The position numbers were made by a program, and so were the translations under genes. Shown here in pieces: positions 34,885-45,131 of a DNA stretch of 64,000 nt. This DNA is from Acanthornis magna (lineage: Eukaryota > Chordata > Aves > Passeriformes > Acanthizidae). Location: assembly GCA_036785705.1 (NCBI GenBank), contig JAWUZG010000051.1, forward strand, positions 16,768,501-16,832,500. The letters run 5' to 3'. Numbering within the stretch: position 1 is the first letter of the stretch; every line of letters starts with the position of its first letter. The notes beneath the pieces were generated by a model. The model had not been told where the DNA came from, did no database searches, and saw only the letters and a list, made by a program, of their open reading frames with translations.

Positions 34885-35840
34885 GTGCAGGAGGAGGGGG
34901 AAGGTAACTGCTTTTCTGTTTATGATTTAACAGGATACCTGCAACCCATACAGCCCCTGGAGCGAAACATCTGGGTGACCCTGGCTAAGGCAACTGGACA
35001 TGATCCCTTATGCCTTACCACTGCTGCACCTCAGAAGCCATTCAGGCCGTGTCTGATCGGCGTCCCTCTCACTGCCCCTGAACTGCCACTGTTATGTAAC
35101 AGCACCCCTGCCTCCTTGGCCTGCCCGGATACAATGTCTCCCCGTGGGAAATTCCCTGCTTTACCCCCACAGGAACTGCGGATTTCAGGCACCTTGAATG
35201 CAGATAGCTGTACCACCTTCAAATTTCTCAGCACAAGGAATAGCCCTATAGCTTGGTGGGTCAATGTCACAACACCGTGCTATCAAAGTGTTTCACACTG
35301 GTGTAATTCAATCACAAACTAAAACTAACCTTTAGTTTTAGTATACATATGCAACTCCCACAGGGCATTTTCTTAATCTGTGTGGACTGAGCATGGGCCA
35401 GAGTGCCAATGGCAATCAAAGGTGGTCCATATATTTTGGGAAAAGTAACCCTCTTTTCTCCAAATATGACAATTGCACTATGGATCCAACAAAACTGAAC
35501 TCACCACTGTCATACTCACAACATATATACTTTTACTCCTGCCTGCAGGGATACAGCTGAGTTCTGGAACACTGCCAAGATAATCACTGCCTGTTCATCA
35601 GCTCCTGGGCTTGCAAGTGCACAAGGCCTCAGGAGCTTGAATAAACTTGGCTGTTGGTTGGCAAAGTTTAGTAATGCTACCGGCATAGCTAGAGCTGACT
35701 TGTTAATTGATGTAGACAGCATTAGACATGCTACATTCCAAAATCAAGCAGCAATTGATTTTTTGCTTTTAGCACATGGGCATGGGTGCAAAGAATTTGA
35801 CAGGTTATGTTGTATGAACTTAAGTGACCATTCAAGCTCT
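34885..35840 (+). pseudogene. Alpharetrovirus-like env remnant, SU piece and TM ectodomain
   Basis: Frame 34885-35322 (145 codons) reads as an SU fragment with Cys pairs and N-glycosylation sites. After stops and shifts, frame 35637-35840 reads as the TM ectodomain. It has a heptad region containing AAIDFLLLAHGHGC and a CX6CC motif (GCKEFDRLCC) followed by NLSDHS, the arrangement typical of alpharetroviral TM. The fusion peptide is not identified, and the membrane anchor and tail are missing because the arm repeat begins at 35845. It is not functional. Confidence 0.75.
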
Positions 35841-35844
35841 TCCA

Positions 35845-37517
35845 TCCCTCCACTGCCTTGCACTGACTTGCTCAGCCATCCCCACCTTGACTTCCCTACC
35901 CATTTGTCCAGGCCCAGCCTTGCCTTCCCTTCTCCTTCTAGGACTCTCATTGCCTTGCCTACCTCTCCCTTGCCTTGCCTTGCCCTGTAAACGCAGCAGT
36001 TGCCTTGTGTTGCCCTCGAAGCCCTCACTTGCCTTGCAGGACCTTGCTCACCCCTCCCCCACCGGGAATTCAAGATCCCTCTTTTCGTGGCATTTCTTCA
36101 ACTTGCCTTGCCCTGCCTGCTTCCCTGAGGAAGCCTTCAAGGCCTTCACATACCCGAAGTGTTTCAGGAGCATGTAAGTGGAAGCCCATAGGAGGTCACG
36201 TGAAGCCAGACCCATCTGTCCGGGGAGCTTTTGTCTGGCACCAATTCTTGCATGTACGGAATTTTGGACCGGCAATCCACATTTGTCTTCTGGGCTCTGG
36301 GACCAAGATGACAGTTCTTCTGCATTGGAAGGAATGCAAGTAGCCCCAGTGTTTTAGGTGCAGATTAGAGCTGGCGCAGGTGAAACCAAGTCAAATCAAA
36401 TCAGTCTTTCCTGGCCACTTTTGTCTACCAGCAGCTGCCTTGCCTTGGCAATCCAAGAGTTTCCTTTTCTTGCCCTGCTAAACCTCCATGGCTTTGAGTT
36501 CTTTTGTATGCCCATGCCCCACCTGGCTACCCCTAGCTTTCCGTCAGGGCCTTGCTTTGCCTAGTCCTTCCTGTTTCTGCCTGGCCTACCCATCACTGGG
36601 CTTACCTTCCTATGCCCAGCCTTGCCTCTAACTTCTGGACCTTCTCTTGCCTACCACTCCATTTGCTTTCCCCTCACTGCTCTGGCCTTGCCTACCTCTC
36701 CCTTGACTTGCCTACAATTGCCTACATTTGCCTTGTATTGCCTTGCCTGCATGGAAGGCAAGGTAAAGAGTGGTAGGCAAGGCAAAGCAAAGCAAGGAAG
36801 ACATAGGCAGGGCAAGGGAAGGCAGATGTAAGAAAGGCAAGCAAAGCAAGGGGAGCCTAGGAAAAACTAGGCAAGGTACTGAAGGCAAGTCCCGGCCAAA
36901 TGACTCGGAGTGCCTTTCCTTGAGAAGCAAAGGCCACAGCGCCAGTGTCAGTGGAGCAGAAGTAAAGGTACCATGGGGAGGTATAGTCCAGCAAGACATT
37001 TCTCTCCTGTCCCCTTCTGTGTAGGAGTAATTGTTGGACGTATGCAATACTGGAGGTGGTATGCAACTTTGGCTTGGTAAGTTCCTGAAGGAGAATGGCA
37101 ACTCTTTTTCATGGGAAGGAAAACACGCAGCCCCAGTGCTGGAGGTGCAGAGAAGAAGCTGCCTAGTGGAGGTCCAGGGCGCCAGCAACTTTCTGTCCTG
37201 ACACATCTGGTGTGGAAGCATTGCCTCAATATTTACGCTTATGGAGATGGAATCCATCTTTGGAAGGTGGCCTCTTGAAAGATTCTGTTTGGCAGGTGGT
37301 TTCCGCTTCTCAGAAATGGCCTTCTGAAATTCTGGCAACACCATCTTTTGGACAAGGTAAACCGCTCTACTCAGTCTTCGTAGGTAGCCGACCTAGTAGC
37401 CTAGGTAATGCTGAGGAACAGTGTTCTGGCACCTTTGCATGGGATCAGTCCCTGGATGTTCTGTATTTGGGAGGAGGGGATGCCATTTCATTGGAGATGG
37501 GCGTATAATTCCTCCCT
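35845..37517 (-). repeat. Right arm of inverted repeat, piece 2
   Basis: Reverse complement of left 4785-6447. Its first 577 bp duplicate the end of piece 1 (29835-30412) in direct orientation. Differences from the left arm are single bases. It ends at about 37517, where a satellite block starts. Confidence 0.92.
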
Positions 37518-37519
37518 TT

Positions 37520-39154
37520 TGCAAACTGCACCAGCAGGCATAGCAGCATGCAGGCTCATCTCCAAAGGATGTTTCTGCTGCCACAAACGTCTGGCAGCAC
37601 TGGCACTCTGGGACACAATATGCAGAGAGAGAGGGAGCAAGAGAGAGAGAAGCACTTTGCCCCAGCTTCTGCCTTACAGAACTCATGCGGTTGGAGTTAC
37701 CAGAGAAGGCAGTGTGTGTGGAGAATGTTTTCTCCAAGTAGCTGCTTCTGTGCGCATCTTTGCTGGACTGCAGAGAGCCATTCACTTCTTTCTCATGCTT
37801 CGCGTGCGAGGAGCGCCTTGCCGGCCAAGGTGCGTCTTCGGTGGGCACAAGGTGATGCGAGCGCCTGCCACAGCGCAGTGCTGCTGTGCTCCCTGGATTT
37901 CACATCCACACTGCACCAGCAGGTACAGCAGCATGCAGGCTCATCTCCAAAGGATGTTTCTCCTGCCACGAAAGTCTGGCAGCACTGGCACTCTGGGGCA
38001 CAATGTGCAGAGGGAGAGCGAGCAAGAGAGAGCGTGGAGCACTTTGCCCCAGCTTCAGGCTTGCAGAACCTGAGCAACTGGATCTGCCAGAGAAGGTAGC
38101 ATGCATGGAGAATTTGTTCTCCATGTAACATCTGTTTGGAGCTGTGCCGGTCTGCAAAGAGCAGTTCGCATCTTTCTCTGTCTTTGCGAGCGAAGAGCGC
38201 CTTCCCGGCAATGAAGCGTCTCTGGTGGTACAAGGCAAAACATGCACCGGCATCGTGTGGTTGTCCTGCGCTCCCTGGAGAGCACTGCCCAAGTGCTTCA
38301 AATGCTGTTTCTGCTGCCATGAGCCCCTGGCAGCACTCGCACAGTATGGCACAAGGTGCAGAGAGAAAGGGAGGGAGAGAGAGAGAGAGAAGCACTTTGC
38401 CCCAGCTTCAGGCTTGCAGAACACGAGCAGTCACATTGGCCAGAGAAGGTAGCATGTGTGGAGGATGTGTTTTCCGAGTAGCCTCTTCTGTTCACAGCCT
38501 TGCCGGGCTGCAAACAGCAGTTTGCTTCTTCCTCGCGCTTTGCGAGCGAAGAGTGCCTTCCTGGCGAAGAAGTGTCTCCGGTGGTCACAATGCAAAACCA
38601 GTGCCCGGCATGGTTCAGTCGTTCTGTGCTCCCTGGAGAGCAATATGCAAGTGCTCAGAATGTTGTTTCTGCTCCCTCGACCCTCGGATAGCAATTGCAC
38701 AGAAAGGCACAAGCTGCAGAGAGAGAGGGAGCCAGAGAGAGGGAGAAACACTTAGCCCCAGTTTCAGTCTTGCGGAACTTGAACAACTGGAGCTGCCAGA
38801 GAAGGTAGCATGAATGGAGAACATGTTCTCCAAATAACCTCTTCTTTTTGGAGTCATGCTGAGCTGCAAACAGCAGTTGGCATCATTCCCGAGCTTTGCG
38901 AGTGGAGAGCGCCTTCCTGGCGAAGAAGTGTCTCCAGCCGGCAGAAGCTGAAGGAGCGCCCGGCATGGTGCCGTCATCCTGTGCTCCCTGGAGAGCACTG
39001 CCCAAGTGCTCCAAATGCTGTTTCTGCTGCCATGAGCCTCTGGCAGCATTCACACAGGAAGGCACAAGGTGGAGAGAGAGAGGGAGCCAGAGAGAGAGAG
39101 AAGCACTTTGCTTCAGGCTTGCAGAACTCGAGCAACAGGAGCTGCCCGAGAAAG
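37520..39154 (+). repeat. Tandem satellite block 2, about 5 units
   Basis: The landmark CTTTGCCCCAGC (with variants) recurs near 37654, 38038, 38389, 38748 and 39108. The units have the same order and the same plus-strand orientation as block 1, although the adjoining arm is inverted. The last unit is cut at 39154, where taste receptor sequence begins. The palindromes GGAGAA-N4-TTCTCC and TGCTGCCA-N8-TGGCAGCA are present in most units. Confidence 0.9.
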
Positions 39155-39499
39155 TAAAACTGGTGACCTTGATACAACAGAAGACACTAAGACAGGCACC
39201 AAACCAGAGACCAGAGCAATTCAGAAACATAAAAACTGTATTGGAAATTGCAAACACATTTTCTTCATAATAGGAGCTTTCAGAAGATACAACAATTAAG
39301 AAATCCAGTATACTCTAGGAGTGCAAGATAAATCTAGACACAGAGAGGTCATCATCCTGTACTATGGAGGCCATATTTTACTCCTAATGCAGCTAGATGA
39401 ACTGACAGCCAAGATAATTCCATTTCCTAGAACTCCTGCCATGGATTCAATTACAATAATTGCTAGAAAAAGGAGTGCAAAGCTGTGGCCGTTGCAATT
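39155..39499 (-). pseudogene. TAS2R bitter taste receptor pseudogene, N-terminal part
   Basis: Minus-strand sequence matches the intact receptor at 59365-60300 from its start to about codon 115. The start ATG reads ACG. Recognisable parts are IIVIESMAGVLGNGIILAV (TM1), a frameshift with stop in the first loop near 39362, and FLNCSGLWFGACLSVFCCIK (TM3). It ends abruptly at 39155, fused to a satellite unit, so TM4-TM7 are missing. Gene and pseudogene share orientation and about 350 bp of 5' flank (39500-39846 with 60301-60658), so this is a local duplicate and not a retrocopy. Confidence 0.88.
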
Positions 39500-39846
39500 C
39501 AAGAGCTTGCAATTATTGCTCAGCTTCTCCTGGGCTCCTGAAAACCTCAGATCTGTCAGGTACTGCAAATCACAATGAGCTATTATGGGCACATGGTCAC
39601 CTATTTATCTCAGGAGCACAAGGTTCATAATGTCATTCAATATTTCTGCTATTTTACATGCTGTTCTTGGGGTGGATATCTCAGCTGATTTGTCTAAGCG
39701 TGCAAATTGGATGAAGATTCAGTTATGGTGTTTTCCGTTTGGTGAAGGGATTTGTGTTGGACAGGTTATGCAGCAGCTGGGCTGGGATATTTCTAACTGT
39801 GGGTTTGCAGTCTACTGTCTGATTTCCTGCTTTACATGTCTAGATT
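39500..39846. repeat. Duplicated 5' flank of the TAS2R gene
   Basis: Alignable by eye with 60301-60658 (for example CACCTATTTATCTCAGG, TGATTTGTCTAAGC, CTGCTTTACATGTCT). Similarity ends at GATTTGT, where an ERVL-type LTR begins. Confidence 0.8.
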
Positions 39847-39847
39847 T

Positions 39848-40380
39848 GTCCCAGTTACCTCCAAATCAGACCCACAGCTGGCCAAGGCTCAGCCCATCAG
39901 TGATGGTGGTGGCATCTCTGTGACAACTCATTTAAGGAGGGGTGAAGACCAGTGCAGAGCAGCTGTGAGGGAGGAGTGAGAGAAAATATGTGGGAGCAAC
40001 AGCCTTGCAGACACCCTGATCAGTGAAGAAGGAGGGGCACAAGATGCTCCAGGCCCCAGAGCAGACATTCCCCTGCTCTCTGGAGAAGACCATGCTGATG
40101 TGGACTGTGACCCTGTAGCCCCAGCAGAGCATACTGCAGCAGATATCCACCCTGCAGCCTGTGCAGATCCCCCGTGGCAGCAGGTGGTTGTGCCCTGAAG
40201 GAAGTTGCATCCTGTGGAGATCCAACCATGGAGAAATGTCCTGGCAGGAGCTGCAGCCTGTGGGGATCCCATAGTGATGCAGTTTTTTCCTGGAAGATGG
40301 CAGCTGGTGGAAGGATGCCCTCCGCAGTCCCCATTCCCTGTTCTCCACTCTGCTCAGGGAGAGAGGAGGCAGAAGAGTGA
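39848..40380 (+). repeat. ERVL-type LTR, 5' part (split by ERV-A)
   Basis: Matches 62540-62934 plus 63513-63660 on the plus strand and, inverted, part of 56440-57640. It continues after ERV-A at 55102, where AGCAATAAATTC (55182) supplies a polyadenylation signal. The ERVL name is from recalled phrase similarity with avian repeats and should be treated as provisional. Confidence 0.6.
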
Positions 40381-40642
40381 TGTTGCAGAGGTATTCGTAG
40401 GTAATCGAGGCAGACGGGAGGCCAGCGGAAATGGCAAGAGAGATTTTATTATTTTTTCTTTTCTTATGTAGGCATTAAGGGTCCAGCAGTGATTGGTTTT
40501 CAGCCATTCACCCCCTAAGGGGATTGGCTGAATCTTTACAGCACCAAGTACCAAAACATAGATTAGTAAGAGCAAGAAGAATTCAGCTTATCTTTATTCC
40601 CCATGAGAAAGAAGAGAAAAACCTTAGAACAGTGCATCCACA
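40381..40642 (-). repeat. ERV-A 3' LTR
   Basis: Minus strand TGTGGATGCACTG ... CCTCTGCAACA. Preceded on the minus strand by the purine tract at 40643-40656. Distantly related to the ERV-B LTR in U3. Confidence 0.93.
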
Positions 40643-40656
40643 ATTCCCCCTCTTTG
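40643..40656 (-). promoter_or_regulatory. Polypurine tract of ERV-A
   Basis: Minus-strand CAAAGAGGGGGAAT immediately before the 3' LTR; the expected plus-strand primer of a retrovirus. Confidence 0.8.
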
Positions 40657-41199
40657 TTTTAAAAAAGCAAAAGTTATTACTTGTAATCCCTTCTTGGTTC
40701 CTTAAGAAGGGAGAACAAGCTCAGCATGAAGGATCTGCTTGGCAGTGGCCAGCTACCAAGAAGATCCAGAATTAAATACCGATAAGGGGTCTGCCAGTGG
40801 TGGCCAGCCCAAACCAGCTGCTGATTAAAGGTGGACAGGGAGACTTTCAAGCAATGCCATAGATGATACATTTATCAAAACCTAATTCTATTGCAAGTTC
40901 TTGTTTTCTGATTCCATAATAAGGAAACTTAAAACTCAGTCTCTGCTTGTAGAAGGACCATCTGCCTGATGGTCAATATCTTGGTCATTGTTTTGAGGTC
41001 ACTGGTTCTGCTTCTGAAGTCGCAGATCAGGATGAACGCATCTCGCAGGCAGCCACTGCACTCCGGTATCTGTGGAAATGCAAGCATACCCATGACCCCA
41101 AGTAATAAGCTCATGCGGGCCTTCCCAGACATTAGTAAGCAGGTTTCATATCCAAACCTTCGCCCGGGGCAAGCGCGACTCGCCTGATGACTGCAATGA
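40657..41199 (-). pseudogene. Residual region between integrase and 3' LTR of ERV-A (env lost)
   Basis: About 540 bp, matching 47571-48078 in ERV-B. A short minus-strand frame (41132-40929, beginning MSGKARMSLLLGVMGMLAF) has a hydrophobic stretch like a signal peptide, then cysteines. There is no room for an envelope gene. Both copies share this shortened state. Confidence 0.6.
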
Positions 41200-41973
41200 G
41201 AGAAAATGGTTCGAAATGACAGGATTATTCAAATTTGGTGGCACTGTGAGATGATTAATTGTATACAAGGCTTTTTCCAGCCAGCTCTGTGATGATTCCC
41301 CATGCATTCCCCCTTTTTCTTTTTCCAGAATTCACTTCAAAGTACCATGAACCCAGTCCATGATTGCTTGACCAGTTAGGGAATGTGGAATACAAAATTT
41401 ACGGTCCACACCCCATAGGTGTAAAAACTGCTGCGTCTTCTGTGAGGTGTAGGCAGGGCCATTGTCGATTTTCACGGCAGATGGCACGCCCAGGACCGAG
41501 AAGGCCAATTTCCAATGGGCAATGACATCACGACCCTTTTCTCCAGTATGAGCAGATGCCCACATGGCTGAGGAGAAGGTGTTAATAGACACATGCACAT
41601 ACTTAAATCGGCCAAATTCAGGGATGTGGGTCACATCCGTCTGCCAAAGCTGCAGGGCCTTTAGGCCTCTGGGGTTTACCCCTGGTGGCAGAGGTGCAGC
41701 GACTCCGTGGCAATCAGCACAAGCCCTGACAATGTCACGAGCCTAGGTTGGCATCAATTGGAACTGCTTCTGCTGAGTATGCGCACTTTGGTGGAAGAAA
41801 TGATGGGAAGCTTTGGCTTGTGCAATTTTGTCAGGCTGAGGTGCCATCCATGCAGGATTGGCTAACATATCAGCCCTGGCATTGCCTTCTGTTATAAAAC
41901 TTGGCAATTTGGTGTGGCTTTGAATGTGCAAAATGTAATATGGGCGTGTTCGAGCCTGAATTGCATTCCACAA
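41200..41973 (-). pseudogene. ERV-A integrase (and end of RNase H)
   Basis: Frames 41973-41743 and 41634-41332 correspond to the open 275-codon frame of ERV-B. The zinc-binding H/C motif ends in CADC; QTDVTHIPEF carries the first catalytic Asp and IDNGPAY the second. The third catalytic residue is changed: where ERV-B has QAIVERAHG, ERV-A has QAIMDWVHG, losing the Glu. A TAG interrupts it near 41742 (ERV-B has TTG). Catalysis is not possible. Confidence 0.88.
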
Positions 41974-41979
41974 AGCTTG

Positions 41980-43641
41980 TCATAATGAAAACAGAGCTAC
42001 ATTATTGACTTCCTTTAGAAGTGAACAATCTAGACATTTGGTTATATCTGCTACATAAGCAGAATCTGTGACCAAATTCAAAGGCACCTGAGAGAACCGC
42101 TGAAAGGCCAAGGCGACGGCCTTCAGTTCAACCAGTTGGGCAGAGCCTGACTCATGGCTTTTCAGCACCTGCCACTCAGACCCCTCCTTCCAGGTAACAA
42201 TGGCCTTTCCTGTTTTTCCCGAACCATCTGTAAAGACGGTGGGTCCGTGCACTGGCACCCGACTGTTCTTTGGCCGCAAAGCAAGGCTGGTTGAATTTGC
42301 CAATTGTAACAATTTGTGACTGGGCAGGTGATAAGCAATCTGCCCTGAAAAGTTTTGCAATGCACTTTGTAAAGGAGCACTTTTAGCAAGGCTCCATTCA
42401 AAGTTGTTCTGTGTTATTGGGGCAACAATGGTTGCAGGATCTGCAGCTAACAACTGCAGACATTGGTGACGGCATTTGATTATCAAACACGCGATCAATT
42501 CGAACAACGTGGATGCTGTCTTTTTTGGCTGATGGGGCAGAAAGACCCATTCCAAAACGTGCAGAGGATCGGCCCATTGTTTGTTCTACTGGCCGATGAT
42601 ACCTGTGGGATGGAGATCTGGAGCAGTAATGAAAACAGTGATATCAATAGAGGGATCTACTCAATAAACCTGACGAGCAGAAACAGCTTGTTGCACCTCG
42701 TTCAGCACTCGTCGCACTTCAGGGGTCAATTTTCGAGGTGAATTCAGATCAGGGTCCCCCTTTAAAATATTAAAGAGCGGGGAAAGTTGCGTGGCAGTCA
42801 GTCCTAAATAAGGACATAACCAATTAATGGTACCAAGCAATTTCTGGGCATAGTTTAGAGTTTTGATAGTGTCTGAGAATTGCACCTCCTGGTGTTGTCT
42901 AGTTTGATCCAAGATTTTGACTCCCAAATATTTCCAAGGAGGCTGCTGTTGGATCTTGTCTGGAGCCATTTGCTACCCATGGGAATGCAGGGCAGCAAGC
43001 AGTCGGGGCTGTAACCTCTACAACTCATCCTGGGCGGATGCTACCACCAGGATATCATCCATATAATGGTAGCAGAGTGCCTTAGGAAACTGCTTGTGGA
43101 TGCCAGACAAAGCCTGAGCGACATACCATTGACAGATTGTCAGGCTATTTTTCATACCCTGAGGTAACACTTTCCATTGAAATCTCTTTACAGGCTCTGC
43201 ATTGTTAATTGCAGGCACTGTAAAGGCAAATTTTGGTCTGTCGTTGGGGTGCAAAGGAATTGTGAAAAAACAATCTTTCAAATCAATGATCAGAATTTCC
43301 CACTTTGTGGGGATCACTGTGGGTGAGAGCATACCAGGGTGCAAGGCTCCCATACTTTCCATCACTGCATTAACTTTCCGGAGATCTTGCAACAGTCACC
43401 ATTTCCCCAATTTTTTCTTAGTTACGAACACGGGGGTATTCCAGGGACTGGTAGAAGGCTCAATGTGTCCCTGTTGCAATTGTTCCTGAACCAGCTGACA
43501 AAGGGCGACTAGTTTTTCTTTGGGCAAGGGCCACTGTGGTACCCATACGGGTGTTTCAGTCAGCCATCGCAAGGACAGCATATGATATGGTGCGCCCTTG
43601 CTCACAGTGACCCCTATCAAAAATTTGTCCCATGTTGTCAT
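41980..43641 (-). pseudogene. ERV-A reverse transcriptase and RNase H
   Basis: RT frames 43641-43396 and 43392-43018 contain the LPQGMKNS box and the YMDD active site ([11 protein letters not shown]). The connection follows at 42969-42661. RNase H at 42555-41980 has TDGSG, an Asp in TDSAY, and continues past a TGA to GNARAD in the next frame. In-frame stops after AQDEL (TAG, about 43018), RQVY (TGA, about 42661) and LFSL (TGA, about 41980) are at the same codons in ERV-B. A one-base shift lies near 43394 in this copy only. Confidence 0.92.
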
Positions 43642-44149
43642 ATAAAAATCCCATTAAAGGCAGTCCCATTTAAGGTAATCCCATTCAAGGTTGGACCGGC
43701 ACCATTTAAGGTAATGCACCGCAATCGACGAGAAGAAAAAGCAATACCAGATCAATGTGATCAATACAAGCTTTATTCTCTATTCTCTATTCTTCTTATT
43801 CTCTAGGTTCTCAGACTTAAGTACATTTTTCAGCAGCTTGCAGGTTTTACATGTCATTATGTCATTGGTTAGTAAGACTACTTGCTACACTATTATTGGT
43901 TAGATGCATACAGCTACAATACTTGTTCCCTCCCAACTCACGGTCCCTTAATCTGATGTTCTGTATTCTTTTGACCACAATTCCTCTTTCATAAATTCGG
44001 TACTTTCCCAAAACGACCAAGGACATTGTCCTTGTAGCTTTCTCTCAAGGTTTTGCTTGCACAATGCCTACTCTGTACTCTGTGGCAGATGTTGCAAAAG
44101 CAGAGCATCTAGCATCTCACAGTCCTGCTCTTCGAGCCATCTCTCCACA
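43633..44149 (-). mobile_element. Solo LTR, 517 bp, inside ERV-A
   Basis: Flanked by GTCCCA at 43627-43632 and 44150-44155. On the minus strand it runs TGTGGAGAGATGG ... ATGACAACA and has an AATAAAGC signal near 43769. Removing it restores colinearity with the pro-pol overlap of ERV-B. It is not related to the ERV-A or ERV-B LTRs. A short CCATTTAAGGTAAT-type repeat lies at its end (43650-43715). Confidence 0.9.
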
Positions 44150-44155
44150 GTCCCA

Positions 44156-44757
44156 ATCTGGACTCCCCATGCTGCCAACACGTCCCTCCCTCCAAGGTTA
44201 ATTGGGGCTGAAGTAACATACGGCTGGATTACAGCTGTGTGACCCTCCGGGTCTTTCACCAACACAGGTCATTCACTCAGTTGGCTCTGTGTGGTTCCTC
44301 CTAGCCTTGCAATGGCTGATCCCACAGGGGCTAGAGGCCATGTAGAAGGCCATGAAGAGAAGGAAAGAATTGTTATGTCAGCACCTGTGTCAATCAAACC
44401 TTGAAGCCGAATCTGACGTGGGTGGGCTTTTGGCAGGATTAGAGTACATGTCAGCTGTGGCCTCTGATTAGATATGTCTGCGGCCCAGCAGTCCTGCGGA
44501 AATTCTGGTGATCCAGTGTTGCTGCTTCTGCATACTTGTTGCTCTGCTCTGGGAACAGAAGACTCAAAAGGCACCAATTGAGCAATGGGGTTTTTTTCAG
44601 GGATTGTGACAGAGGGGCTTTGCGTGGAAACCATAGCATGAATCTGGCCTGTAAAATCAGCATCTATAACTTCTGGATGAACAAAGATTCCTTGGTGGGT
44701 GACCTCAGGCCTTTCCACCAGGAGTGCACCATACCCTTGGCTTAGGGGTTCATGCAC
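44156..44757 (-). pseudogene. ERV-A dUTPase-protease
   Basis: Frame 44757-44269 contains HEPLSQGYGALLVERPEVTH, a dUTPase region (GIFVHPEVIDADFTGQI, VTIPEKNPIAQLV), then LIDTGADITILS, the aspartic protease active site. The order dUTPase then protease in one frame is typical of betaretroviruses. A frameshift separates the end (44265-44156). Confidence 0.88.
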
Positions 44758-44779
44758 ATCTAAGGGGACCCTATGGATG

Positions 44780-45100
44780 CTACCAGATTCTAGGATGACT
44801 GTCCTGGTTGTGTAGATGTTGACCCGGGCTGGCCCTCGGGTGCTGTCTCCACATTGGCTGGATGAGCCAGTGCTGGCGACATTGGCCTGGGCTGGTCCTT
44901 GGGTGCCGTTTCAACACTGACTGGGTAAGCCAGTGCTGGTGGCCTGTTTTGGGGGAACGTTTGTGTTGGAGGGCAATTCCCCCTTTTGGCACTCCCCTTT
45001 ACACTTCTCAACAGCGGCTGGCTGTCTACATGGTATATAGACCTGCAATATTCTGCGTGATGCCCTGGTCTACCACACCTCCCGCACTGGGGAACTGCAG
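44780..45100 (-). pseudogene. ERV-A nucleocapsid and proline-rich pre-protease region
   Basis: On the minus strand CGRCGRPGHHAEYC (about 45040-45081) is a CX2CX4HX4C zinc knuckle. It is followed by a Pro/Ser-rich stretch with an internal repeat of about 19 residues (VETAPKDQPRPMSPALAHPA type, twice). Confidence 0.85.
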
Positions 45101-45131
45101 TCCCCGCATTTTCCTTTTTCTGTGATTTAGT

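Larger units (their letters stand above)
30413..35844 (+). mobile_element. Fragmentary ERV region inside the right arm (ERV-F)
   Basis: This 5.4 kb lies between two direct copies of the arm segment equivalent to left 5870-6447 and has no counterpart in the left arm. In order on the plus strand it has a diverged pentamer tract (to about 30510), short tandem repeats, gag-like frames (31686-32960), a possible ERVL LTR (33929-34490) and env fragments (34885-35840). No pol was recognised. Env is cut at 35844 by the second arm copy. Confidence 0.6.

Noticed and set aside
29835..36420. The two 577-bp direct repeats as LTRs of ERV-F
   Set aside because: They lack TG...CA ends, a primer site and a purine tract, and they are part of the wider arm sequence and pentamer tract. 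Env runs straight into copy 2 in mid-frame.
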